Positions 1-7,709 of a stretch of DNA of 64,000 bases are shown one piece after another (positions within the stretch are counted from its first letter, which is position 1; every line of letters starts with the position of its first letter). The notes beneath the pieces were generated by a model, which was not told the origin of the DNA, did not search any database, and was given only the letters and a program-made list of their open reading frames with translations. A program made the position numbers and the translations under genes. This stretch comes from Roseburia faecis. GTDB taxonomy: Bacteria > Bacillota > Clostridia > Lachnospirales > Lachnospiraceae. Location: positions 27,514 to 91,513 of the forward strand of contig NZ_CVRR01000008.1 in NCBI RefSeq assembly GCF_001406815.1. Direction: 5' to 3'.

Positions 1-263
1 ATATGGAACTGACGAAAAAGGGTGCCGTCAACGTTCATATGATTTTTGAAAAAAATAAAAAGAATATTACATACTACAATACACCGTACGGCAGTCTGCT
101 GGTGGGAATTGATGCCTACCGTGTGGATGTGCAGGAGAAAGAGGAAGAGATTACGGTTGAGGTGGAATATGCGCTGGAGATAAACAATGAGCATCTGGCG
201 GACTGCCATATCCGGATTCTGGCAAATCCGAAACAGGACCCGGCATTCAAACTTGTCAGATAA
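1..263 (+). CDS. DUF1934 (YwiB-like) beta-barrel protein, 5' partial
   Basis: The reading frame is open to the left edge, so only the C-terminal ~87 residues are present and the true start lies outside the window. Internal ATG codons at 3 and elsewhere are unlikely to be the start. The fragment contains the pattern KKGAVNVHMIFEKNKK, then YYNTPYGSLLVGIDAY, then alternating beta strands ending in EVEYALEINNE, which is what I recall for the C-terminal half of the DUF1934/YwiB calycin-like family. That family is small, cytoplasmic and of unknown biochemical function. Assignment is from remembered family pattern only. Confidence 0.7.
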   Translation, partial: MELTKKGAVNVHMIFEKNKKNITYYNTPYGSLLVGIDAYRVDVQEKEEEITVEVEYALEINNEHLADCHIRILANPKQDPAFKLVR

Positions 264-325
264 ACAGACGTAAGTAATGAATATGCACGAAAACAAACGA
301 AAATGAACGAAAAAATTGTTAAATA

Positions 326-355
326 TTGTGAAAAAATGCTGAGTTGTGGTATAAT
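326..355 (+). promoter_or_regulatory. Promoter of the chemotaxis receptor gene
   Basis: TTGTGA at 326-331 and TATAAT at 350-355 are separated by 18 bp, and a TG one base before the -10 makes it an extended -10. An overlapping alternative reading is a sigma-28 (SigD) promoter: TAAA at 320-323, 14 bp, then GCTGAGTT at 338-345 (5 of 8 matches to GCCGATAT). Upstream, A-tracts preceded by ACG recur every 10 bp (about 286-315), which could bend DNA or act as an UP element. Confidence 0.6.
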
Positions 356-386
356 GTAAAAAATGATAACAGAGGGGGAAATCATT

Positions 387-2102
387 ATGAATACGGAACA
401 CAGGCAGCAGAAAATTTCTTTCTGGCATTCCATGAAAACGCAGTTTATTGCGGTAGTGATTCTTGTGGCGGCAGTGATTGTAATATTGTATACACTCATG
501 ATTATGCCTGGGGTAAAGAGCAATATCCGCAGTATCTATTCCAACTATCTGCTGGATCTTTCCATTTCGTATGGACGGGAGATGGAAAGTGCCATGCAGG
601 TAAATATTGATCTTTTAGATAACCCGGAAGCTGCACAGGACATTTTACAGCAGATAGATGTCGCAGGAGCCAAGACAGCTTATGCCTATCTGGTTGGATT
701 TGACGGAACGATGCTGTATCATCCTACCGCTGAGAAAATCGGGCAGCCGGTAGAAAACGAGGCTGTCAAAAAGATGCTCAAAGAGATACAGGGGGGAAGT
801 ATCCCAAAACCGGAGACTGTGCAGTATGTATTTCAGGGGGAGAAAAAATTTTCCGCATGTTATACCAGCAAAAAACAGTTTATCCTTGTAGTCACGGCGG
901 ATGATGCAGAGCTTCTTGCACCGGCATTAATGCTGGAGCAAAGGGGAATCCTGATTTCCGGTGTGCTGCTGTTGCTCGGGGCTTTGGCAGCGTTTGTTTT
1001 TGCAACACGGATTACACGTCCGTTATCAAAGATTACAGATTCCGTGAACCGGATTGCACAGCTGGATCTGCGAAACGATCAGGTACTGGAACAATGTGCC
1101 GCACATCGTGGGGAAGTCGGAAGCATTGCAAATGCCGTGCTTCGGATGAAAGAGGCTCTGACGGAAATTGTACAGAAGATACGGCAGCAGAGTGGACAGT
1201 TGTTTGATGCGTCGGAAACGTTAAACAATAACGCGGTAAAGACAGCAGGAAACGTAAATAATGTGGAGACCGCAGTAAATGAGATCGCAACCAGTGCAAC
1301 CAGTCAGGCACAGGAGACACAGGGGGCAACCGAGTCCATTATTTCCATGGGTACGATGATTGAGGATTCTACAAGCCAGGTAAAATCCATGAACGAGACG
1401 GCAGATGTGATGAATGAGTCCGGACAGATAGCCAAAAAGGCACTGGAAGAACTGGGAGAAATCAATGAGAGGGCAACCGAGTCCATCAATGTGATTTATG
1501 AACAGACCAATACAACGAATGATTCTGCCTTGAAGATCAAGGATGCAACATCGCTGATTGCTTCCATTGCAGATGAAACCAATCTGCTGTCACTCAATGC
1601 TTCCATTGAGGCTGCCAGGGCAGGAGAGGCAGGAAAAGGTTTTGCGGTGGTGGCAGCACAGATCCAGAAGCTGGCAGAACAGTCCAACGAATCTGCCAAG
1701 CGGATTGAGGATATTATCCGTGAACTGCTGAAAGATTCCGAAACTGCAGTACATACGATGGAAGATGTGAAGAAAATCATGCAGGAGCAGAACGAAAAAG
1801 TGAAAAAGACGGCAGAAGTTTTTGAACAAATGCATGAAGGTGTCAATTTGTCCATCCATGGAATGGTATCCATAGAAGAACAGACACAAAAGATTGAGGA
1901 TGCAAGAAATAAGATCGTAGATACGGTACAGAGTCTGTCGGCAATCGCAGAGGAAAATGCGGCAAGCACACAGGAGACTTCGGCTTCCATGATGGAAATT
2001 GGTTCGGTTATCAATGATATCAGCCAGAATGCAGAGAACCTTAAAAATATTGCAGAGGTTCTGGAAAGGAATATGCAGCTGTTTCAGATGGAAGAATCAT
2101 GA
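387..2102 (+). CDS. Methyl-accepting chemotaxis protein
   Basis: This is a membrane chemoreceptor of 571 residues. TM1 is at about 20-40, an extracytoplasmic sensing region (Cache-like by size and position) at about 41-185, TM2 at about 188-207, a HAMP domain at about 208-262 and the cytoplasmic signalling domain from about 280 to the end. The hairpin tip carries the conserved run [20 protein letters not shown] that contacts CheA and CheW. The ATG at 387 is preferred over the in-frame ATG at 363 because GAGGGGGAA lies 7 bases upstream of it, and 363 lies only 8 bases from the -10. It is monocistronic, with its own promoter and a terminator at 2138. The ligand cannot be inferred. Presence of an MCP suggests a motile organism or ancestor. 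Confidence 0.93.
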   Translation: MNTEHRQQKISFWHSMKTQFIAVVILVAAVIVILYTLMIMPGVKSNIRSIYSNYLLDLSISYGREMESAMQVNIDLLDNPEAAQDILQQIDVAGAKTAYAYLVGFDGTMLYHPTAEKIGQPVENEAVKKMLKEIQGGSIPKPETVQYVFQGEKKFSACYTSKKQFILVVTADDAELLAPALMLEQRGILISGVLLLLGALAAFVFATRITRPLSKITDSVNRIAQLDLRNDQVLEQCAAHRGEVGSIANAVLRMKEALTEIVQKIRQQSGQLFDASETLNNNAVKTAGNVNNVETAVNEIATSATSQAQETQGATESIISMGTMIEDSTSQVKSMNETADVMNESGQIAKKALEELGEINERATESINVIYEQTNTTNDSALKIKDATSLIASIADETNLLSLNASIEAARAGEAGKGFAVVAAQIQKLAEQSNESAKRIEDIIRELLKDSETAVHTMEDVKKIMQEQNEKVKKTAEVFEQMHEGVNLSIHGMVSIEEQTQKIEDARNKIVDTVQSLSAIAEENAASTQETSASMMEIGSVINDISQNAENLKNIAEVLERNMQLFQMEES

Positions 2103-2137
2103 TTTGTGGAACAACGGTATAGAATCTGCATGAAAAG

Positions 2138-2183
2138 AAAAGGCTTATCTTCCCGGTGGGGAAGATAAGCCTTTTCCTGTTTT
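2138..2183. terminator. Bidirectional intrinsic terminator
   Basis: A 17-bp perfect stem (2138-2154 with 2159-2175) and a 4-base loop lie between two convergent genes. Flanking A and T runs on both sides allow it to serve the chemoreceptor gene on the plus strand and the membrane protein gene on the minus strand. Confidence 0.9.
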
Positions 2184-2197
2184 TTCCTGTAAACACA

Positions 2198-2701
2198 TTA
2201 TTTCTTTTTGCTGCTGGAACCGGATTTGGATTCTTTCAGCCGGGCATTGGCTTCATTGTACTTTTCCTGAAGCTTTGCACGGAATCCTTTTTTCTTTTTG
2301 ACCGGTTTTTCCAGCGGTCCACGGAGTCCGCGTACGCCTGTGATATAAAGACCACTGACGGTTGCCTTGACTTCTTTCTTGACCGGAATGTCATCGTAGA
2401 TCTGCTCGTCTGCGATCAGTGTCATGACTCTTGGTCCGACTTTGGCTTTTACGATTGGAAGTTTGGCGCGCTGCATGAGTTTGTTTGCCTGCTCCATTAC
2501 CTGTGAAGGAAGGCCGGCATCTTTCATTTTCATTCGTTTTTTGTCGATGATCAGCATCGTCACTGTCTGTGCAGCGGCTTTCATCTGCTCATCCTGTTCT
2601 TCTTTTTTCTTCTGTGCTTTCTTTCCGAGAAAGTACAGGACAATCATAGCGGCTACCAGAATAATGGCAATCACTAATAATACGATTCCTATTGGTTTCA
2701 T
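2198..2701 (-). CDS. Single-pass membrane protein, function unknown
   Basis: The protein has 167 residues. An N-terminal transmembrane helix (about 4-25) is followed by a Lys/Gln-rich juxtamembrane coil, a soluble central region (about 45-125) and a Lys/Ser-rich basic tail with KKKKGF and a terminal SSSKKK. Topology suggests a membrane-anchored cytoplasmic domain. I do not recognise the family. The central region contains GPRVMTLIADEQIYDDIPVK, which looks like a folded alpha/beta unit. It is monocistronic and convergent with the chemoreceptor gene, sharing its terminator. A start at 2701 is supported by the purine-rich GAGGAGGAAATCC just upstream on the minus strand. Confidence 0.75.
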   Translation of the reverse strand: MKPIGIVLLVIAIILVAAMIVLYFLGKKAQKKKEEQDEQMKAAAQTVTMLIIDKKRMKMKDAGLPSQVMEQANKLMQRAKLPIVKAKVGPRVMTLIADEQIYDDIPVKKEVKATVSGLYITGVRGLRGPLEKPVKKKKGFRAKLQEKYNEANARLKESKSGSSSKKK

Positions 2702-2841
2702 CGTGGATTTCCTCCTCTATATACTAAAATTTATTGTAGCAAAGATTTCTGTAAAAATCAACGTTTACTGTTTGTATTTTCTATGGATTTATGGTATGTT
2801 TAATTAGTTGTAAAAGGAAAGAAAGAAGGATTTTGGACATT

Positions 2842-4062
2842 ATGAAGAAAAGAGTGGTTATACTTTTTTTGTGCATGACGATGGTATTATCCATGGGGGC
2901 ATGTGGTACAGACAGTGATAAAAAGGCAAGTACCCAGCAGGGAACACAGGAGACGGCAAGTGAAGTGTTTGACGGACCGCACAGCGCACAGATGAAGCTG
3001 GATTTGTCAAAACTTGTGACGAAACTTGCAGATTATAAAGGGATTGATGTTACAATCTCCGGAAATTATGATGTGACAGATGATCAGGTGGAGCAGAATT
3101 TAATGTCGCTGCTTCCGTATTACGGAATCACCGGAGTTGAGGTAAAGGACCGTGATACCGTTCAAAAGGATGATTATGTCAAGGTGGATTATACCGGATA
3201 TCTTGACGGGGATGCGTTTGATGGCGGTTCTGCGACAGACACAATGATTGATGTGGCGAACAACTGTGATGCCACACAGAAGACAAATTACATTGATGGA
3301 TTCAGTGATGGGCTTGTCGGCGCAAAAGTCGGGGATGAAGTAAGTTCGGATGTGACATTCCCGGAGAATTACCAGTCTTCGGATCTGGCGGGAAAGAAAA
3401 CAACGTTTAAATTCAAAATCAAGGGAATTTATAAGCCGGTTACCATGGACACGCTGACCGATGACATGGTAGCAGATGCATTTACCGAGCAGAAGATCAC
3501 CACGAAAAAGGATCTGGTTGCATATGTACGGCAGGTATTGGAAAAGCAGGCCGCAAATTCCAAGTCTCAGGCAAGTATCAGCGCAGTTGAAGATGATCTG
3601 CTGGATAAATGTAAAGTGACGATTCCGGATGAGTATCTGGATGCGCGTCTGCAGGAATATCAGCATGAATTTGAAGCAGACAACTGCAATGATACACAGA
3701 CTCTGGAACAGTATGCAAAGAATAACAATACCACCGTGGATGATATGAAAAAACAGTGGAAAGAACTGATGATCAAGCAGATCAAAATTGAATTTATCTT
3801 TGGACGGATTGCGGAAAAAGAAAATATTACAATCAGTGATGATGATTTTAAGTCATTTGTAGATTATCTGGTAAGTTCAGGCAACAGCCAGATGGCAGAT
3901 GAAAATGCGGTATATAAATATTATGGTGGTGGAAATAAAGAGGATGGAAAGAAAACACTTCGTCAGCTGTATGTGGTCAATCAGGCGATTTCGTATGTTG
4001 TGGAGAAAGCCAATATTACCGTAAAACCGGATACACAGACGACAGAGTCATCGGAAAACTAA
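2842..4062 (+). CDS. Trigger-factor-like peptidyl-prolyl isomerase lipoprotein
   Basis: The protein has 406 residues. It begins with a lipoprotein signal peptide ending SMGAC (lipobox Cys at residue 20), so it should be anchored outside the cytoplasmic membrane. Residues about 85-205 form an FKBP-type isomerase domain (KDDYVKVDYTGYLDGDAFDG and the following flap), and the remainder is helical, like the trigger factor C-terminal chaperone domain. The ribosome-binding N-terminal domain of true trigger factor is replaced by the signal peptide. Likely role: folding of exported proteins, analogous to PrsA. The ATG at 2842 is chosen over 2791 because it begins the signal peptide and has AAGGA 11 bases upstream. 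asnS follows after 54 bp. Confidence 0.87.
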   Translation: MKKRVVILFLCMTMVLSMGACGTDSDKKASTQQGTQETASEVFDGPHSAQMKLDLSKLVTKLADYKGIDVTISGNYDVTDDQVEQNLMSLLPYYGITGVEVKDRDTVQKDDYVKVDYTGYLDGDAFDGGSATDTMIDVANNCDATQKTNYIDGFSDGLVGAKVGDEVSSDVTFPENYQSSDLAGKKTTFKFKIKGIYKPVTMDTLTDDMVADAFTEQKITTKKDLVAYVRQVLEKQAANSKSQASISAVEDDLLDKCKVTIPDEYLDARLQEYQHEFEADNCNDTQTLEQYAKNNNTTVDDMKKQWKELMIKQIKIEFIFGRIAEKENITISDDDFKSFVDYLVSSGNSQMADENAVYKYYGGGNKEDGKKTLRQLYVVNQAISYVVEKANITVKPDTQTTESSEN

Positions 4063-4116
4063 AGGGTTCAATAAAAACAACTAAGGGATAGATTAGATTT
4101 TTAACGGAGGGACAGT

Positions 4117-5508
4117 ATGGAATTAGTAAATGTCAGAGAGATTTTCAAAAATACGATCAGATATGAAAATCAGCAGGTAACGATCGGCGGATGGGTAAGA
4201 AGTAACCGTAATTCCAAAAATTTTGGATTCATTGTAGTGAATGACGGCACCTTTTTTGAGCCGATTCAGGTTGTATATGGAGATGGTCTGGAGAATTATG
4301 AGGAAGTCTGCAAGATTAATGTCGGAGCAGCAGTCATTGTAAAAGGACAGCTGGTGCCTACGCCGGAAGCAAAACAGCCGTTTGAGATCCAGGCAGCAGA
4401 GGTAACCGTGGAAGGGGCTTCCACACCGGATTATCCGCTGCAGAAGAAGCGTCACACGTTTGAATATCTGCGTACCATTTCACATCTGCGTCCGAGAACC
4501 AATACGTTTGAGGCGGTGTTCCGTGTACGTTCCCTGTGTGCATATGCGATTCACAAATTTTTCCAGGAGCGCGATTTCGTTTATGTGCATACTCCGCTCA
4601 TCACAGGAAGTGACTGCGAGGGTGCCGGGGAAATGTTCCAGGTAACAACGCTTGATTTAAAAGATGTGCCGAAAAAACAGGATAAAACCGTGGATTATAC
4701 TAAGGATTTCTTTGGAAAACCTACCAATCTTACCGTATCCGGTCAGTTAAACGGAGAAACCTATGCGATGGCATTTAAAAATATTTATACGTTTGGACCG
4801 ACTTTCCGTGCGGAAAATTCAAACACAACCAGACATGCGGCTGAGTTCTGGATGATTGAGCCGGAGATCGCATTCGCAGATCTCGAAGATGATATGATGC
4901 TTGCGGAAAGCATGTTAAAGTATGTGATCAATTATGTGATTGAACATGCACCGGAAGAAATGGCATTTTTCAATAATTTTGTGGACAAAGGACTGCTGGA
5001 TCGTCTGGAGAACGTAGTAAACAATGATTTTGCACGGGTGACCTACACAGAAGCAATTAAGATATTGTCAAAACACAATGACAAGTTTGATTATAAGGTA
5101 TCCTGGGGCTGTGATCTGCAGACCGAGCATGAGCGTTACCTGACCGAACAGATTTATAAGAGACCGGTATTTGTAACCGATTATCCGAAGGAAATCAAGG
5201 CATTTTACATGAAACTCAATGAAGACGGAAAGACAGTTGCAGCAGTAGACTGCCTTGTTCCGGGAATCGGAGAGATCATCGGCGGAAGCCAGAGAGAGGA
5301 CGATTATGATAAACTTCTGGCACGTATTCAGGACATGGGGCTGAAAGAGGAAGATTACAAGTTTTATCTGGATCTGCGCAAATACGGATCAGCCAGACAT
5401 GCCGGATTCGGTCTTGGATTTGAGCGCTGCGTGATGTATCTGACGGGTATGGCAAATATCCGCGATGTCATTCCGTTCCCTAGAACCGTAAATAACTGCG
5501 AACTGTAA
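4117..5508 (+). CDS. asnS: Asparaginyl-tRNA synthetase
   Basis: The protein has 463 residues, normal for bacterial AsnRS. It charges tRNA-Asn with asparagine in the cytoplasm. An N-terminal OB-fold anticodon-binding domain (about 1-115) is followed by the class II catalytic core. Motif 2 contains [17 protein letters not shown] and the C-terminal motif 3 reads [19 protein letters not shown] lies 7 bases before the ATG. No T-box leader fits in the 54-bp gap upstream, so it is probably expressed constitutively or with the preceding lipoprotein gene. Confidence 0.97.
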   Translation: MELVNVREIFKNTIRYENQQVTIGGWVRSNRNSKNFGFIVVNDGTFFEPIQVVYGDGLENYEEVCKINVGAAVIVKGQLVPTPEAKQPFEIQAAEVTVEGASTPDYPLQKKRHTFEYLRTISHLRPRTNTFEAVFRVRSLCAYAIHKFFQERDFVYVHTPLITGSDCEGAGEMFQVTTLDLKDVPKKQDKTVDYTKDFFGKPTNLTVSGQLNGETYAMAFKNIYTFGPTFRAENSNTTRHAAEFWMIEPEIAFADLEDDMMLAESMLKYVINYVIEHAPEEMAFFNNFVDKGLLDRLENVVNNDFARVTYTEAIKILSKHNDKFDYKVSWGCDLQTEHERYLTEQIYKRPVFVTDYPKEIKAFYMKLNEDGKTVAAVDCLVPGIGEIIGGSQREDDYDKLLARIQDMGLKEEDYKFYLDLRKYGSARHAGFGLGFERCVMYLTGMANIRDVIPFPRTVNNCEL

Positions 5509-5571
5509 AATGGAATAAAAGAGCCGTATTTCCCATAAACTCTAAGGAGGACAATTTCCGGAGAAGTATGT

Positions 5572-5970
5572 GTGGAGAATGGGCAGGAACAAATAAATAA
5601 TAAAACAGGAAGAAACGTCGCAAAGTTTGCAGGCTGCTTTATAGGCACATGTCTGCTCTCCGCGGCGCTTTTTCTGTTATGGTGCGGGATTTCCTATTCC
5701 ATGAGATTGTCGGTGGAACTGATCCGGGTGGGAATTACGGCATGGTATGCGCTTTCCGGTCTCATCGGTGGAAAAATCCTGCGCGCATGTAAATGTGGTG
5801 CCATACCTTTTTGCGCAGTTATGCTGGGAGGCTTTTTTTTCGGGATTCTGTATGTCTGTTCCTGCATACGGGAACAGCACTGGATTGCGCTGGAGGGAGA
5901 AAACCTGACGATTCTGATTTTGTGTACGGCAGCGGCACTGCTGGGAAGCGTGCGGTGGAAAAAGAAGTAA
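5572..5970 (+). CDS. TIGR04086-type four-helix membrane protein
   Basis: The protein has 132 residues with four predicted transmembrane helices (about 17-39, 47-66, 76-97 and 109-125) and a basic tail. Size, topology and position next to scfA and secDF match the TIGR04086/YrzE-like family, whose function is unknown. The start appears to be GTG at 5572, with GGAG 8 bases upstream. A stronger AAGGAGG at 5544-5550 is too far away for this start. A 10-codon ORF beginning ATG at 5568 overlaps the start and could couple translation. No promoter is visible between asnS and this gene. Confidence 0.78.
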   Translation: MENGQEQINNKTGRNVAKFAGCFIGTCLLSAALFLLWCGISYSMRLSVELIRVGITAWYALSGLIGGKILRACKCGAIPFCAVMLGGFFFGILYVCSCIREQHWIALEGENLTILILCTAAALLGSVRWKKK

Positions 5971-6015
5971 GGGCTGTGTGACTGTAAAAAAAGACTTTCC
6001 TTATGGTGACCACTG

Positions 6016-6024
6016 TGCTATAAT
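6016..6024 (+). promoter_or_regulatory. Extended -10 promoter of scfA
   Basis: TGCTATAAT (6016-6024) is a complete extended -10 element 50 bases before the scfA start. The matching -35 position (5996-6001, TTTCCT) is poor, as is usual for extended -10 promoters. This gives the SCIFF precursor its own promoter within the asnS-secDF gene string. Confidence 0.65.
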
Positions 6025-6073
6025 AATACAGATAGACGGGAAATCCAAAAAAACAGACAAAGGAGAGATTCTC

Positions 6074-6217
6074 ATGAAGCATGTAAAGACATTAAATACA
6101 AGAAAGTTACAGAACACAATCAAGACAGGTGGATGTGGCGAGTGCCAGACATCATGCCAGTCTGCATGTAAGACATCCTGTACAGTAGGAAACCAGACCT
6201 GCGAGAAGTGTAAGTAA
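6074..6217 (+). CDS. scfA: SCIFF ranthipeptide precursor (seven-cysteine variant)
   Basis: This is the precursor peptide of a ribosomally made, post-translationally modified peptide. It has 47 residues: an N-terminal leader MKHVKTLNTRKLQNTIK and a Cys-rich core with Cys at 21, 24, 28, 32, 36, 43 and 46. SCIFF means six cysteines in forty-five residues, so the extra Cys46 is unusual. The maturase introduces a thioether bridge. As I recall from the Clostridium thermocellum homologue, it joins Cys32 to Thr37, and both residues are present here at exactly those positions. The ATG at 6074 has AAAGGAGAG upstream. The maturase gene follows after two hairpins. SCIFF is nearly universal in Clostridia and its role is unknown. 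Confidence 0.95.
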   Translation: MKHVKTLNTRKLQNTIKTGGCGECQTSCQSACKTSCTVGNQTCEKCK

Positions 6218-6236
6218 TCACGGAGTGATTACTTAC
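6210..6236 (+). promoter_or_regulatory. Intercistronic hairpin overlapping the scfA stop codon
   Basis: A perfect 12-bp stem (6210-6221 with 6225-6236) and a 3-base loop start within the last codon triplets of scfA and include its stop codon. There is no T tract, so it is more likely an mRNA-stabilising or processing structure than a terminator. Confidence 0.6.
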
Positions 6237-6268
6237 ACAGCCCGAACGCTAAGGTAAGAAAAATAAGG

Positions 6269-6307
6269 CATAATAAAGCCGCGTGCGTAGCGCGCGGTTT
6301 TATTATG
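6269..6307 (+). terminator. Terminator-like hairpin between scfA and scfB
   Basis: A 15-bp stem (6269-6283 with 6293-6307, one G-T pair) has its 3' arm containing TTTTATTATG. It lies 25 bases upstream of the scfB start and should act as a partial terminator, giving more precursor mRNA than maturase mRNA, a common arrangement for peptide precursors. Confidence 0.7.
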
Positions 6308-6332
6308 TTTAGGAAAGAGAGGAAATATTATA

Positions 6333-7688
6333 GTGGTTCATCAGTTTAAGAACAATGGCTATGATATTGTATTAGACGTAAACTCCGGTGCCATTCATGT
6401 GGTGGATGATGTGACTTATGATGTGATCGCATTATTTGAAGATCACTCCAGGGAAGAGATCATTGCCCAGTTACAATCCCGGTATCCGGAACAGGAGATT
6501 GCAGAAGCAATCGAAGAAACAGAGCAGTTAAAGGAGCAGGGAGACCTGTTTACGGAAGATGCTTACGAACAGAAGATTTTTGATTTTAAGAAGCGCCCGA
6601 CGGTAGTAAAGGCATTGTGTTTACATATTGCACATGACTGCAATCTGGCATGCCGCTATTGCTTTGCGGAAGAGGGCGAATATCATGGAAGAAGAGCCCT
6701 GATGTCTTATGAGACAGGAAAACAGGCACTTGATTTCCTGATTGCAAACTCCGGAAACCGGAAAAATCTTGAAGTGGATTTCTTCGGAGGAGAGCCACTC
6801 ATGAATTTTGATGTGGTAAAACAGTTGGTTGCCTATGGACGGGAACAGGAAAAGCTGCATGACAAACATTTCCGTTTTACGCTGACAACGAACGGGGTGT
6901 TGTTAAACGACGATATCATGGAATTTGCAAATAAGGAAATGGACAATGTCGTTTTAAGTATCGATGGAAGAAAAGAAGTGAATGACCGTATGCGTCCGTT
7001 CCGGAAGGGGGCGGGAAGCTATGACCTGATCGTTCCGAAGTTCCAGAAACTTGCAGAAAGCCGGAATCAGGAGCGTTATTATGTCCGCGGTACCTATACC
7101 CATTTTAACACCGATTTTTCCAAGGATGTACTGCATCTGGCCGATCTGGGATTCAAGCAGATTTCTGTGGAGCCGGTTGTCGCACAGCCGACCGATGAAT
7201 ATGCACTGCAGGAAGAGGATCTTCCGGTTCTCTTTGAAGAATATGATAAACTGGCAGCGGAGATGGTCCGCCGTAACAGAGAAGGAAATTCTTTCAACTT
7301 CTTCCATTTCATGATTGATCTGGAAGGTGGACCTTGTGTGTACAAGCGTCTGTCCGGATGTGGTTCCGGAACGGAATACCTTGCAGTCACACCGTGGGGA
7401 GATCTGTATCCGTGCCACCAGTTCGTCGGAAATGAAGATTTTCTGATGGGAAATGTCTGGGATGGCGTGAAAAACACGAATCTGCAGGACGAGTTTAAAT
7501 GCTGCAATGTCTATGCAAAAGAAAAGTGCCGTAAATGCTTTGCCAGATTTTACTGTAGTGGGGGATGTGCTGCAAATTCGTACAATTTCCACGGAACCAT
7601 CACAGATGCTTATGATCTGGGATGTGAACTCCAGAAGAAACGTATTGAATGCGCAATCATGATAAAAGCTGCGGAAGCGGAAAATTAA
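6333..7688 (+). CDS. scfB: Radical SAM SCIFF maturase with SPASM domain
   Basis: The protein has 451 residues. It installs thioether crosslinks in the SCIFF precursor by S-adenosylmethionine radical chemistry. An N-terminal peptide-recognition region (about 1-85, RRE-like) is followed by the radical SAM core with Cys103, Cys107 and Cys110 (CNLACRYC) for the SAM-bound cluster. The Cys-rich C-terminal SPASM region includes CHQ, CCNVYAKEKCRKC and CSGGC, for auxiliary iron-sulfur clusters. The start is GTG at 6333 with GAGAGG 10 bases upstream, a weaker start than that of scfA. secDF follows after 21 bp. Confidence 0.95.
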   Translation: MVHQFKNNGYDIVLDVNSGAIHVVDDVTYDVIALFEDHSREEIIAQLQSRYPEQEIAEAIEETEQLKEQGDLFTEDAYEQKIFDFKKRPTVVKALCLHIAHDCNLACRYCFAEEGEYHGRRALMSYETGKQALDFLIANSGNRKNLEVDFFGGEPLMNFDVVKQLVAYGREQEKLHDKHFRFTLTTNGVLLNDDIMEFANKEMDNVVLSIDGRKEVNDRMRPFRKGAGSYDLIVPKFQKLAESRNQERYYVRGTYTHFNTDFSKDVLHLADLGFKQISVEPVVAQPTDEYALQEEDLPVLFEEYDKLAAEMVRRNREGNSFNFFHFMIDLEGGPCVYKRLSGCGSGTEYLAVTPWGDLYPCHQFVGNEDFLMGNVWDGVKNTNLQDEFKCCNVYAKEKCRKCFARFYCSGGCAANSYNFHGTITDAYDLGCELQKKRIECAIMIKAAEAEN

Positions 7689-7709
7689 AGGAATAGGAAG
7701 GAAGCAAAC

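Noticed and set aside
2156..2506. Plus-strand ORF of 116 codons
   Set aside because: It lies in the terminator and antisense to the 167-residue membrane protein; Phe/Leu/Cys-rich composition is typical of a shadow frame.
6954..7592. 212-codon minus-strand ORF
   Set aside because: Fully antisense to scfB, with Ile/Phe/Cys-rich composition; no supporting signals.
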